From contig CBDAPZ010000002.1 of assembly GCA_965198855.1 (NCBI GenBank), forward strand, positions 1,933,880 through 1,997,879: 64,000 nucleotides of DNA. The letters are read 5' to 3'. Origin of the DNA: BOG-908 sp965198855 (GTDB lineage: Bacteria > Pseudomonadota > Alphaproteobacteria > Acetobacterales > Acetobacteraceae). Position 1 is the stretch's first letter. Each line of letters starts with the position of its first letter. The notes under the pieces were generated by a model that saw only the letters and a list, made by a program, of their open reading frames with translations, searched no databases and was not told where the DNA came from. A program made the translations under genes and the position numbers. Shown here piece after piece: positions 1-9,349 of this stretch.

Positions 1-438
1 TACAAGAAACACACCAACGTCAGCGCCTTCATGAGCGTGTTCCCGATGAACGCGCCGCGCTACGCAGTGTACTTTATGCTCGATGAGCCGCAGGGCAACA
101 AGGAAACCGGCGGCTATTCGACCGCCGGCGCAGTGAGCGCCCCGGGCGCCGGCCGCGTGATTGCTCGCATCGCCCCGATGCTCGGGCTGTTCCCCGATAT
201 CGCCCACGAGGAGACCATTCAGGCGAGCCTCGTCATCCCGATGGAGCCTGCCCGCGGCAGCGGCGAGCGCACCGGCACTGGTTCGCCGCTCGAGGTGCCC
301 CCCGAAACCCCCACCGAGCCGGCAGCAACCGTCTCGCTTCCTGTAACCCCGACGCGCCGCGACCTGCTCGCGCTGCGTCACGAAGCCGCCCTGCATGTGC
401 GGATCGACAGAAATGACGATACTCCGCTCACTCGCTGA
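1..438 (+). CDS. ftsI: FtsI / PBP3, septal peptidoglycan transpeptidase (3' part only)
   Basis: The frame is open from base 1, so the gene begins before the window. It encodes about 145 C-terminal residues starting YKKHTNVSAF. The stretch up to about residue 70, including APRYAVYFMLDEP and the GGYSTAG segment, matches the end of the penicillin-binding transpeptidase domain of class B PBPs, which cross-links septal peptidoglycan in the periplasm. After it comes a proline- and threonine-rich tail that looks disordered. The catalytic Ser, SxN and KTG motifs lie upstream of the window. The 3' end overlaps murE, as in other alphaproteobacterial dcw clusters. Confidence 0.85.
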   Translation, partial: YKKHTNVSAFMSVFPMNAPRYAVYFMLDEPQGNKETGGYSTAGAVSAPGAGRVIARIAPMLGLFPDIAHEETIQASLVIPMEPARGSGERTGTGSPLEVPPETPTEPAATVSLPVTPTRRDLLALRHEAALHVRIDRNDDTPLTR

Positions 439-1888
439 TCTCGCAACTCAGGCAGGTCTGCGTGGCATCGATCCGTTTTATCGAGGCCTCGCGATCACCG
501 GAGTGACGTCCGACAGCCGCGCCGTGCGCGCCGGCAATCTGTTCGCGGCCATACCAGGTGCGAAAGCAGACGGCCGCGCCTTCATCGCACAGGCCGCCAT
601 GCGCGGTGCTGCCGCAGTGCTGGCGCCAGTTGGCACCAAATGGCCCGCCGGCGTGCCGCCCCGCCCGCTGATCACCGACCCGGAACCACGCCGCGCTCTG
701 GCACGCCTTGCAGCGGTTTTTGCAGGCCCGCAGCCGCTCTATATCACTGCCGTCACCGGCACCAATGGCAAGACCAGCACGGTCGACTTCCTTCGCCAGC
801 TCTGGGAGATTTCCGGAAAGCGCGCAGCCAGCCTGGGCACGCTCGGCTTGGTCGCACCCGGTTATCCCGGCGGGACTGGCCTGACCACGCCGGATCCGGT
901 GGCCCTCTCAACCATGCTCGCCGAACTCGCTCGTGCGCGCGTCAATCACGTAGCCCTCGAAGCCTCCAGCCACGGCCTGGATCAATTCCGCCTCGACGGC
1001 CTGCGCATCAGCGCTGCCGGCTTCAGCAATTTCACCCGTGACCATTTGGATTACCACGGCAATTTAAAGAAATACCGCGACGCAAAGCTCCGCCTGTTCA
1101 GCGACATACTGCCGCCACGCGTGCCCGTCGTGATCAATGCCGACATGGACAGCGAAACTTTCGACGCCATCACCGCCATCGCCGCGCGCCGCCGCTTTAA
1201 TCTGCTCACGGTGGGCGAGCACGGCGAAACCTTGCGCTTGCTGAGCACGATGCCCACGCCGCACGGCCAGATGCTCCAGATCGAACACGCAGGCGCCGTC
1301 CGCACCATCGAGACATCTCTGCCGGGCCGCTTCCAGGCCGATAACGTGCTGATGGCCGCCTGCCTCGCGCAGCATACCGGCATGGAAAATGTGCTGGACC
1401 ATCTCGCCGCCTTGCGCGGCGTGCGCGGTCGCATGGAGCTGGCCGCCACATTGCCGAACGGGGCTGCCGCCTATGTGGACTACGCCCACACGCCGGATGC
1501 GCTGTACCGCGTGCTCACCGCCTTGCGCCCGCATGCGGCCCGCGGCCGCATCATCTGTGTCTTCGGCGCCGGTGGCGATCGCGATCCTGGCAAACGCGTC
1601 TTGATGGGTCAGCAAGTTCTGCAGCACGCCGACGTCGTGTTCGTCACCGACGACAATCCTCGCAGCGAAAACCCTGCCGCCATCCGCGCCGAGATCGTGC
1701 GCGCCTGCCCCGGCGCCTACGAGATCGGCGACCGTGCCGAAGCCATCGCAGCAGGCCTCGCCGAACTGCGCGCCGGCGATGTTCTGGTGGTCGCCGGAAA
1801 GGGCCATGAACAGGGCCAGATCGTCGGCACTCAAACGTTGCCCTTCGACGACGCCAGCACGATACGCCGCCTCGCAGGCACCGCATGA
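413..1888 (+). CDS. murE: UDP-MurNAc-Ala-Glu:meso-diaminopimelate ligase MurE
   Basis: MurE adds meso-diaminopimelate to UDP-MurNAc-L-Ala-D-Glu in the cytoplasm, using ATP. The protein has about 491 residues, the normal family length. The P-loop TGTNGKTS lies near residues 113-120. The DNPR motif near residue 413, followed by SENP, is the signature for meso-DAP rather than lysine. An ATG at 395 is also in frame. I chose 413 because MTILRSLADL aligns better with known MurE starts and GGA at 401-403 is well spaced. It overlaps ftsI by 26 bases, and murF begins inside its stop codon. Confidence 0.95.
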   Translation: MTILRSLADLATQAGLRGIDPFYRGLAITGVTSDSRAVRAGNLFAAIPGAKADGRAFIAQAAMRGAAAVLAPVGTKWPAGVPPRPLITDPEPRRALARLAAVFAGPQPLYITAVTGTNGKTSTVDFLRQLWEISGKRAASLGTLGLVAPGYPGGTGLTTPDPVALSTMLAELARARVNHVALEASSHGLDQFRLDGLRISAAGFSNFTRDHLDYHGNLKKYRDAKLRLFSDILPPRVPVVINADMDSETFDAITAIAARRRFNLLTVGEHGETLRLLSTMPTPHGQMLQIEHAGAVRTIETSLPGRFQADNVLMAACLAQHTGMENVLDHLAALRGVRGRMELAATLPNGAAAYVDYAHTPDALYRVLTALRPHAARGRIICVFGAGGDRDPGKRVLMGQQVLQHADVVFVTDDNPRSENPAAIRAEIVRACPGAYEIGDRAEAIAAGLAELRAGDVLVVAGKGHEQGQIVGTQTLPFDDASTIRRLAGTA

Positions 1889-3240
1889 ATGCGCTTTTCA
1901 CCGCCGAGGCGCTGCAACATGCGCTCGGCGGCCGGATGACGCAGCCATTTCATGCCGAGGGCATCTCGATCGATACACGCACCCTCCAGCGCGGCGATCT
2001 TTTCGTCGCCCTGGTGACGGAAACAGGTGACGGCCACGACCATGTCGCGGCCGCGCTTGCGCATGGTGCATCCGGCGCGCTGGTGCATACGCAGCACGAC
2101 CTGCCTGACGATGCACCGCTCGCCGTGGTCGGTGACACGCTCGCCGGCCTGAACGCGCTCGGCGCCTTTGCGCGCGAACGTTTTACCGGTTCTGTTGCTG
2201 CCGTCACTGGCAGTGTCGGCAAGACGACGACGAAGGAGATGCTGCGCACCATCCTCTCGCAGAGCGGCGCCACACATGCCGCTGCCGCTAGCTACAATAA
2301 TCATTGGGGTGTTCCGCTCACCCTGGCACGCACGCCGGAGAATTTCGATTACGCGGTGATCGAGATCGGCATGAACCACGCCGGCGAGATCGCCCCGCTC
2401 GCGCGCCTGGCAGCACCCGACGTGGCGGTGATCACCAACGTGGAATCGGCGCATATCGGCCACATGGGCAGCCTGACCGCGATCGCCGCTGAGAAAGCCT
2501 GCGTCGCACAGGGCGTTCTGCAAGGTGGCCATGTGGTGCTGCCGGAAGACTCGTCCTCCTTCGACCTGCTGTGCAAATCAGTCGGCGATATCGCCATCCT
2601 CACCTTTGGTCAGAAAAATATTTTCGCGCTCAAGCATGATTCCGAAGGCAGCGATCTGACGGTGGAAATTGCAGGCAAAAAACACGCATTTCGTGTAGGT
2701 GCTCCGGGCCGCCACATGGTGATGAACGCGCTGGCAGCGCTGACAGCCGCCGCCGCCATTGGTGCCGATATCGAGAAAGGTGCCGCGGCTCTTGCGGATT
2801 TCACCGCTATTGGCGGCCGCGGCAAACGCCGCAAGATCATGGGCGGCCGTGCCCTTCTTCTCGACGAGAGCTACAACGCCTCCGCCGCCTCGATGCGCGC
2901 CGCCTTCGCCGTGCTGAAATTGACACCTGGAAAACGCCACATTGCCGTACTTGGCGACATGTTGGAGCTTGGCGATCACGCCAAATCGGAACATACAGCC
3001 CTCGCTGCGGAGCTGAGCGAGTCCGCGGATGTCGTTTACGCGTGCGGCCACTGGACGCAATTTTTATTCGAGGCGATTCCGGCTGCCAAGCAAGGTGTAT
3101 TTGCGCCGGATAGCGCAGCGCTCGCACCTTTGGTCATCCGGGATTTGCGGGAGGGTGACGTTATTTTAGTCAAGGGTAGTTTCGGCAGCCGCATGCAGAA
3201 AATTGTGCAGGCGCTCGACAACGCTGGCGGAACCGCCTGA
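1885..3240 (+). CDS. murF: UDP-MurNAc-tripeptide:D-Ala-D-Ala ligase MurF
   Basis: MurF joins the D-Ala-D-Ala dipeptide to the UDP-MurNAc-tripeptide, completing the cytoplasmic pentapeptide precursor. The 451-residue protein has the Mur-ligase P-loop TGSVGKTTT near residues 108-116, then NNHWGVPLTL and the acidic E-GMNHAGE segment typical of MurF. The C-terminal ligase domain includes LLDESYNA and LGDMLELG. The start overlaps the murE stop by four bases (ATGA), so translation is probably coupled. The stop overlaps mraY by one base. Confidence 0.95.
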   Translation: MNALFTAEALQHALGGRMTQPFHAEGISIDTRTLQRGDLFVALVTETGDGHDHVAAALAHGASGALVHTQHDLPDDAPLAVVGDTLAGLNALGAFARERFTGSVAAVTGSVGKTTTKEMLRTILSQSGATHAAAASYNNHWGVPLTLARTPENFDYAVIEIGMNHAGEIAPLARLAAPDVAVITNVESAHIGHMGSLTAIAAEKACVAQGVLQGGHVVLPEDSSSFDLLCKSVGDIAILTFGQKNIFALKHDSEGSDLTVEIAGKKHAFRVGAPGRHMVMNALAALTAAAAIGADIEKGAAALADFTAIGGRGKRRKIMGGRALLLDESYNASAASMRAAFAVLKLTPGKRHIAVLGDMLELGDHAKSEHTALAAELSESADVVYACGHWTQFLFEAIPAAKQGVFAPDSAALAPLVIRDLREGDVILVKGSFGSRMQKIVQALDNAGGTA

Positions 3241-4325
3241 TGTTGTACGCCCTGCACGGTTTGGCGGATCGCTATTCCTTCTTCAACCTGTTCCGCTATC
3301 AGACTTTTCGGTCCGGCGCCGCCTGCCTTACGGCGCTCATCATCTGTTTCATGCTTGGCCCGCGCGTCATTCGTTGGCTGAAATCCGTGCAGCGCGGCGG
3401 CCAGCCTATCCGCCTCGATGGCCCTGAGCGTCATCTGGTCGAGAAAAAAGGCACGCCCACCATGGGCGGCGTGCTGATGCTGGCGGCCATCAGCGTTTCC
3501 ACCCTGCTCTGGGCGGATCTGCGATCGGGCTATGTGTGGGCCGTGCTGTTCTGCACACTTGGTTACGGAGCCGTCGGTTTTGTCGACGACTATCTGAAAC
3601 TCTCGCGACGCAATACGAAGGGCGTCTCCGCCCGCGGCAAGCTGGTGGTTCAGCTCGCGATCGGTGTGGTCACCGCGTTCTGGTTCGCTTATCTGACCAA
3701 AGGCACGCTCGGCACCTCGCTGGCAGTTCCGGTGTTCAAAGGCGTGTTGTTCAACTTTGGTTTGTTCTTCCCGATCTTCGGTATGTTTGTCATGGTTGGC
3801 AGCTCCAACGCGGTCAATCTCACCGACGGTCTGGACGGCCTCGCCACCGTGCCGACCATCATCGTCGCCAGCGTTTTTGCGCTGATCGCCTATCTGGTCG
3901 GCAATCGCGTTTTTGCCGATTATCTGCAACTCAATCACATCCCTGGCGTGGGCGAGCTCGCGGTTCTCTGTGCCGCCATCGTCGGCGCCGGCATGGGCTT
4001 CTTGTGGTTCAACGCTCCGCCTGCCGCCGTGTTCATGGGCGACACCGGCAGCCTCGCCCTCGGCGGCGCCCTCGGCGCGATTGCAGTGGCGACAAAGCAC
4101 GAAATCGTTCTGATGATCACCGGCGGCCTGTTCGTGGTGGAGACCGTCAGTGTCATCATTCAGGTGTTCTGGTTCAAGCGCACCGGCCGGCGCGTGTTCC
4201 TGATGGCGCCGCTGCACCACCATTTCGAGAAGAAGGGTTGGGCGGAACCCACCATCGTCATCCGGTTCTGGATCGTCTCGATGATTCTCGCATTGGTTGG
4301 TCTAGCAACTTTGAAGATACGATGA
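3240..4325 (+). CDS. mraY: Phospho-MurNAc-pentapeptide transferase MraY
   Basis: MraY is the integral membrane enzyme that transfers phospho-MurNAc-pentapeptide to undecaprenyl phosphate, forming lipid I. The 361-residue protein is a chain of hydrophobic segments. The family landmarks are present: KKGTPTMGG near residue 75, the catalytic Asp pair in FVDDYLK near 115, NLTDGLDGLA near 195-204 and the HHHFEKKGW loop near 325. The start codon overlaps the murF stop in TGATG, and the stop overlaps the murD ATG. Confidence 0.96.
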   Translation: MLYALHGLADRYSFFNLFRYQTFRSGAACLTALIICFMLGPRVIRWLKSVQRGGQPIRLDGPERHLVEKKGTPTMGGVLMLAAISVSTLLWADLRSGYVWAVLFCTLGYGAVGFVDDYLKLSRRNTKGVSARGKLVVQLAIGVVTAFWFAYLTKGTLGTSLAVPVFKGVLFNFGLFFPIFGMFVMVGSSNAVNLTDGLDGLATVPTIIVASVFALIAYLVGNRVFADYLQLNHIPGVGELAVLCAAIVGAGMGFLWFNAPPAAVFMGDTGSLALGGALGAIAVATKHEIVLMITGGLFVVETVSVIIQVFWFKRTGRRVFLMAPLHHHFEKKGWAEPTIVIRFWIVSMILALVGLATLKIR

Positions 4326-5683
4326 GCGCGTTCCCGCACCACATTTTTGCCGGAAAGCGTTTCGCGGTGGTCGGCCTCGGCCGCGCCGGCCTTGCTGCGA
4401 TGCGCGCGCTCACTGACATGGGTGCGACGGTGATCGGCTGGGACGACGCGCCTTTCGCACGCGATGCCGCCGCACGCGAAGAGTTCCTGATCCAGGATCC
4501 CACCACCGATATCGGCGATTTCGATGCACTGATCCTGTCGCCTGGCATCCCCCATCGCCTGCCGGTGCCGCACCGCATCGCAACGGCCGCGTTGCAGGCT
4601 GGCAAACCGATTCTGACCGACGCCGAGTTGCTTTTCCAGGCCGTGCGTGCAAGCGGCAGCCGGGCCCGATTCGCAGGCATTACCGGCACCAACGGCAAAT
4701 CCACCACCACTGCCTTACTCGCCCATATTCTCTTCACTGCCGGCGTGCCGCATGCAGCCGGTGCCAATCTTGGCCCTGCTGCACTAAGCCTCGGTTTATT
4801 GCCCGATGACGGCGTCTACGTGCTCGAAATGTCATCATACATGTTGGAGCGAATCGCAACGTTACGCTTCGATGCCGCGTGTATGCTCAATCTCAGCCCA
4901 GACCACCTCGATCGCCATGGCGACATGGCCGGCTATGCCGCCGCCAAGCAGCATATCTTTGCGCGCCAGACCGGGACCGATGCCACGATCATCGGTATTG
5001 ACGACACACAAAGCTGCGCAGTGGCTGACACCTATCCATCATGCGTGCGCATTTCCGGGCACCAGAAAGCCGATATCTGGTGCGATGGCACCATTCTGCG
5101 CGATGCGACGGCCCCTATCATCGACCTGAAGCGTGCCGCGGCTCTCCCCGGCGCCCATAATGCGCAAAACGCCGCAGCCGCAGCAGCGATGGCATTTGCC
5201 CTCGGCCTCACCCGCGAAAATATCGAGGCGGGCATTGCGAGTTTCCCGGGCCTTGCACATCGGCAGGAATTCATAACCGAAATCGCCGGCATCCGCTTCG
5301 TCAATGACAGCAAAGCCACGAACGCAGATGCAGCCGCACGTGCCTTGGGCTGCTACGACCGCATCGTCTGGATTGCCGGCGGCATCTCCAAAGCCGGCGG
5401 CATAGACTGCCTCTCCCCCTATTTCTCCCGCATCACCAAGACATTCCTGATCGGCCGCGATGCGGACGCTTTCGCAGCGATCCTCTCGGAACACGGTGTC
5501 GCCCACGAGATTCTCCACACCCTGCAAAGCGCAGTCCCCGCCGCTTATGAAGCAGCGCGCGCAACAGGTGCTGCCGTGGTTCTTCTCTCCCCTGCCTGCG
5601 CCAGCTTCGACCAGTTCTCCGGTTTCGAAGAGCGCGGCACGGCCTTCGCAACCTACGCCCGCGCGCTGGAAGGCGCCGCGTAA
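4322..5683 (+). CDS. murD: UDP-MurNAc-L-alanine:D-glutamate ligase MurD
   Basis: MurD adds D-glutamate to UDP-MurNAc-L-Ala. The 453-residue product begins MSAFPHHIFAGKRF and has an N-terminal Rossmann-like domain (VVGLGRAGLAA). The ATP site TGTNGKSTTT lies near residue 120, and the C-terminal domain contains FVNDSKATNADA. The same frame is open back to 3536, but that stretch lies inside mraY and is not homologous. The ATGA overlap with mraY at 4322 marks the true start. The stop overlaps the ftsW ATG by one base. Confidence 0.95.
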   Translation: MSAFPHHIFAGKRFAVVGLGRAGLAAMRALTDMGATVIGWDDAPFARDAAAREEFLIQDPTTDIGDFDALILSPGIPHRLPVPHRIATAALQAGKPILTDAELLFQAVRASGSRARFAGITGTNGKSTTTALLAHILFTAGVPHAAGANLGPAALSLGLLPDDGVYVLEMSSYMLERIATLRFDAACMLNLSPDHLDRHGDMAGYAAAKQHIFARQTGTDATIIGIDDTQSCAVADTYPSCVRISGHQKADIWCDGTILRDATAPIIDLKRAAALPGAHNAQNAAAAAAMAFALGLTRENIEAGIASFPGLAHRQEFITEIAGIRFVNDSKATNADAAARALGCYDRIVWIAGGISKAGGIDCLSPYFSRITKTFLIGRDADAFAAILSEHGVAHEILHTLQSAVPAAYEAARATGAAVVLLSPACASFDQFSGFEERGTAFATYARALEGAA

Positions 5684-6804
5684 TGGCCACTTTCTCGCGC
5701 ACCGACCAATCTGTTCTCGGCCGCTGGTGGTGGACCGTCGATCGCTGGACCTTGTTCTCCATCGTCACCCTGATCGGCGTCGGCTACGTGCTGGTGCTTG
5801 CCGCAAGCCCGGCCGTCGCAGAGCGCATCCACCAATCGCGCGACGTTTTCATCCTCAAGCAGGTGTTCTTCCTGGCGCTGGCTGGCGTGGTGCTCGTCAG
5901 CGTTTCCCTGCTCTCGCCGCGCAACATCCGCAGGCTGGCGCTGGGCGGATGCGTTTTCGCCATCCTGCTTACCGCACTCACGCTGGTGCATGGCGTAGAG
6001 ATCAAGGGCGCGCGCCGCTGGATTGCCCTGCCAGGTCTTTCGCTACAGCCTAGCGAATTCCTCAAACCCTGCTTCGCCGTGGTCACTGCCTGGCTGCTCA
6101 CCGAGGGTCGTTTCACGCGCGGTTTTCCCGGCATGATCCTGGCGTTCATCGTGTTCGGCGTCATTTTGATGCTGCTGAAATCGCAACCCGATATCGGCAT
6201 GCTCACCGTCATCACCGCGGTTTTCTTCGCGCAGATGTTCGTGGCCGGAATCAATATGGGCTTTGTCGGCATTGGCGCGCTTGCAATGATGGGGGCTGGT
6301 GGCGCTGCCTATATCCTGTTCCCGCATGTTCGCAGCCGCGTCACCCGCTTCATCCATCCTGAAAGCGGCGATCACTACCAAGTCGATACTGCATTGCAGG
6401 CGTTCGGCAATGGCGGCTTCCTTGGCCGTGGCCCGGGTGAGGGCAGGGTGAAGGATCTTCTGCCTGACGCACATGCCGACTTCGTTTTCGCCGTCGCCGG
6501 CGAGGAATTCGGCTTGCTGATCTGCCTGATGATACTCGGCGTGTTCGCGTTCATCGTTCTGCGCGGTTTGCTGAGGCTGGTGCAGGAAAACGACGAGTTC
6601 GTCATCCTTGCCGCCTCCGGCCTGGTCACCGGTTTTGGCTTGCAAGCCTTCGTCAATATGGCGTCCGCTCTCCATCTCATTCCCACCAAAGGCATGACGC
6701 TCCCCTTCATTTCCTATGGCGGCAGCTCGGCTATTTCCGTGGCTCTCGGCATGGGCATGCTGCTCGCACTCACCCGCCGCCGCACGCATGGAGACCCGTC
6801 ATGA
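5683..6804 (+). CDS. ftsW: Septal peptidoglycan polymerase FtsW (SEDS family)
   Basis: FtsW polymerises lipid II at the septum together with FtsI. The 373-residue protein has about ten hydrophobic segments. SEDS signatures include GARRWI near residue 110, LQPSEFLKP near 120-128, KSQPDIGM near 167, and YGGSS followed by a long hydrophobic helix near the C-terminus. It starts at the TAATG junction with murD and ends in an ATGA overlap with murG. Confidence 0.94.
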   Translation: MATFSRTDQSVLGRWWWTVDRWTLFSIVTLIGVGYVLVLAASPAVAERIHQSRDVFILKQVFFLALAGVVLVSVSLLSPRNIRRLALGGCVFAILLTALTLVHGVEIKGARRWIALPGLSLQPSEFLKPCFAVVTAWLLTEGRFTRGFPGMILAFIVFGVILMLLKSQPDIGMLTVITAVFFAQMFVAGINMGFVGIGALAMMGAGGAAYILFPHVRSRVTRFIHPESGDHYQVDTALQAFGNGGFLGRGPGEGRVKDLLPDAHADFVFAVAGEEFGLLICLMILGVFAFIVLRGLLRLVQENDEFVILAASGLVTGFGLQAFVNMASALHLIPTKGMTLPFISYGGSSAISVALGMGMLLALTRRRTHGDPS

Positions 6805-7919
6805 GGGGACCTGCCGCGAAACCGATTGTCATCGCCGCCGGCGGCACCGGCGGCCATTTCTTCCCCGCCGAAGCCTTGGCGGCGGAACTCATCGCGCGCG
6901 GCCATCGTATTGTGCTGATGACCGATCATCGTTCCGGTGCCTTGAAGAGCGAGGTTTTTGCCGGCCATGAAAGCTACGTATTGCAAGGTGCGGGCATTGC
7001 CGGCCGTGGGGTCTCACGTGCTTTACGGGCTGTCTGTTCGCTGATTGTCGGAACGTTTCAAGCGCGCCGCTTGCTACGCGATCTACAACCGGCCGCCATC
7101 GTCGGTTTTGGCGGCTACCCCAGCGTTGCGCCGATGATTGCCGCGTCCTTTCTGCGCCATCGTCCAACGCGTGTTCTGCACGAACAGAACGCTGTGCTTG
7201 GCACGGCAAATCGTTTTCTGGCCCGCTTCGCAGATGTTTTTGCGCTGGGCTTTGCAAACACGACGCGGATGCCGTCCGGCATGCCAACGCAATATGTTGG
7301 TAACCCGGTCCGCCCCGCTATGGCTGCATTGCACGGTGCGCTTTACACGCCGCCATCAGGGCAGATCGAGCTTTTTGTGCTCGGCGGCTCCCTTGGCGCG
7401 CGCATTTTCAGTGATGTCGTGCCCGCCGCTTTGGCCGCGTTGCCGCACCACATCCGTTCGCGCTTGCACGTCACGCAACAATGCCGTCAGGAAGATTTTT
7501 CCCGCGTGCAACAAGCCTATACGGCATCCTCTATCGACGCCGAACTCGCGCCGTTTTTCAATGATGTCGCATCCAGATACGCAGCGTCCCATCTCGTCAT
7601 CTCGCGCGCCGGGGCATCCAGCTGCGCGGAGATTGCAACCATCGGCCGTCCCGCCATTCTTGTGCCACTTCCGGGCGCTATCGACGACCACCAGATGGCC
7701 AATGCTGAAGCGCTTGCTCAATCCGGTGCCGCGATCGTCGTCCGCCAGCCTGATTTTACCGCAGAAGCGCTCAAGAACATTTTGATCCAGAAACTTGCCG
7801 ATCCGGCGCTTCTCACGCGCGAAGCACAGGCCGCTGCCAGCATCGGCCGCCCACGCGCTGCTGCCGAGCTCGCCGACATGCTTGAGAAGCGCATGACCAA
7901 AGGGGAGGCGGTGAGATGA
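6801..7919 (+). CDS. murG: UDP-GlcNAc : lipid I N-acetylglucosaminyltransferase MurG
   Basis: MurG adds GlcNAc to lipid I at the inner face of the membrane, giving lipid II. The 372-residue protein is a GT-B glycosyltransferase. The N-terminal glycine loop AGGTGGH (residues 13-19), VGFGGYPS near 95, HEQNAVLG near 128 and the second-domain loop LGGSLGAR near 194 are visible. RAGASSCAE near 272 and HQMANAEAL near 298 form part of the UDP-GlcNAc site. Four-base overlaps join it to ftsW and murC. Confidence 0.95.
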   Translation: MRGPAAKPIVIAAGGTGGHFFPAEALAAELIARGHRIVLMTDHRSGALKSEVFAGHESYVLQGAGIAGRGVSRALRAVCSLIVGTFQARRLLRDLQPAAIVGFGGYPSVAPMIAASFLRHRPTRVLHEQNAVLGTANRFLARFADVFALGFANTTRMPSGMPTQYVGNPVRPAMAALHGALYTPPSGQIELFVLGGSLGARIFSDVVPAALAALPHHIRSRLHVTQQCRQEDFSRVQQAYTASSIDAELAPFFNDVASRYAASHLVISRAGASSCAEIATIGRPAILVPLPGAIDDHQMANAEALAQSGAAIVVRQPDFTAEALKNILIQKLADPALLTREAQAAASIGRPRAAAELADMLEKRMTKGEAVR

Positions 7920-9349
7920 GAGCGCTCCCCCTCAGCATCGGCAAAATCCATTTCGTCGGCATCGGCGGCATCGGCATGTCCGGCATCGCCGAAGTGCTGC
8001 ACACCCTTGGCTACGCCGTGCAAGGCAGCGACATTGCTGATAGCGCCAACGTGCTTCGCCTCCGAGAGCAAGGCATAAAAATCGCCATCGGCCACGACGC
8101 GCAAAATCTCGGCGACGCCCAGGTTGTCGTCACCTCCACCGCCGTCCGCCCCGACAATCCCGAAGTCGTGACTGCCCGTCAGCGACTGATCCCGGTCGTC
8201 CGCCGCGCCGAAATGCTCGCTGAACTCATGCGCCTGCGCTGGTCGATCGCCGTGGGCGGCACGCATGGCAAAACCACCACTACGAGCCTCGTTGCCGCCG
8301 TGCTCGAAGCCGCCCGCCTCGATCCCACCGTCATCAATGGCGGCATCATCGAAGCCTATGGCAGCAACACGCGTCTCGGCGCCGGCGACTGGATGGTCGT
8401 CGAAGCCGACGAGAGCGACGGCAGTTTTCTCCGCCTGCCCTCTACCATCGCCGTCGTCACCAACATGGACGCTGAGCATCTCGACCATTGGGGCACTGCC
8501 GAGGCCATGACGGCCGGCTACGACCAGTTCGTCAGCAACATCCCTTTCTACGGCTTCGCCGTCCTCTGCATCGATCATCCTGCAGTCCAGGCGATGATCC
8601 CCCGCATCGACCGCCGCATCGTCACCTACGGCTTCTCCCCGCAAGCCGATCTGCGCGTCGACGATCTGAAAATGGACAAGCTGGGCGCGAATTTCTACGT
8701 TGTCGTTACCGACCGTTTCCGCGGCCGGAACCGTCGCATGGGCCCGTTCCGCCTCGGCATGCTCGGCGAACACAACGTGCAGAACGCACTCGCCGCCGTC
8801 GCGGTCGGTTTCGAGATGGAGATCGACGACCAGACTCTGCGCAGCGCCTTTGCAAGTTTCCGCGGTGTCAAACGCCGGTTCACCAAAACCGGTGAAGTCG
8901 GCGGCATCACCATCATCGACGATTATGGTCACCACCCGGTGGAGATCGCTGCCGTTCTGAAAGCCGCGCGGCAGGCCGGTGCGCGCGACGTGATCGCCAT
9001 CGTCCAGCCGCACCGCTACTCGCGTCTTGCCTCATTGTTCACCGAGTTCTGCACCTGCATGAATGATGCAGGCACAGTCATCGTCGCCGACGTTTATGCC
9101 GCCGGTGAAACGCCCATCCCCAACATCAATCGTGACGCGCTGGTGGACGGCCTGCGTGCCAGCGGCCATCGCAGCGTCGTTCCGCTCACCGCTCCCGCGC
9201 ATCTCGCGGAAATGGTGCATGCCATCGCCAAATCTGGTGATTTCGTTGTCTGCCTTGGCGCTGGCAACATCACCGCCTGGGCCCATGCGCTGCCTGCGCA
9301 GCTCACCGAACTGCAGGGCCCACGCCGTCGTGCGGGCGGTGCCGCATGA
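7916..9349 (+). CDS. murC: UDP-MurNAc:L-alanine ligase MurC
   Basis: MurC adds the first stem residue, L-alanine, to UDP-MurNAc. The 477-residue protein has the N-terminal nucleotide-binding loop GIGGIGMSG near residues 16-24 and the P-loop GTHGKTTTTS near 115-124. EADESDGSF near 162 and DDYGHHP near 334 are standard for MurC. It is joined to murG and murB by four-base overlaps. Confidence 0.95.
   Translation: MRALPLSIGKIHFVGIGGIGMSGIAEVLHTLGYAVQGSDIADSANVLRLREQGIKIAIGHDAQNLGDAQVVVTSTAVRPDNPEVVTARQRLIPVVRRAEMLAELMRLRWSIAVGGTHGKTTTTSLVAAVLEAARLDPTVINGGIIEAYGSNTRLGAGDWMVVEADESDGSFLRLPSTIAVVTNMDAEHLDHWGTAEAMTAGYDQFVSNIPFYGFAVLCIDHPAVQAMIPRIDRRIVTYGFSPQADLRVDDLKMDKLGANFYVVVTDRFRGRNRRMGPFRLGMLGEHNVQNALAAVAVGFEMEIDDQTLRSAFASFRGVKRRFTKTGEVGGITIIDDYGHHPVEIAAVLKAARQAGARDVIAIVQPHRYSRLASLFTEFCTCMNDAGTVIVADVYAAGETPIPNINRDALVDGLRASGHRSVVPLTAPAHLAEMVHAIAKSGDFVVCLGAGNITAWAHALPAQLTELQGPRRRAGGAA

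Noticed and set aside
3036..4223. 395-codon open frame on the minus strand over mraY
   Set aside because: It is antisense to a fully conserved membrane enzyme, and its His/Asp/Glu-rich translation is the usual shadow of GC-rich coding DNA.
3536..4321. N-terminal extension of the murD frame
   Set aside because: It lies inside mraY and has no homology to MurD. The ATGA overlap at 4322 is the proper start.
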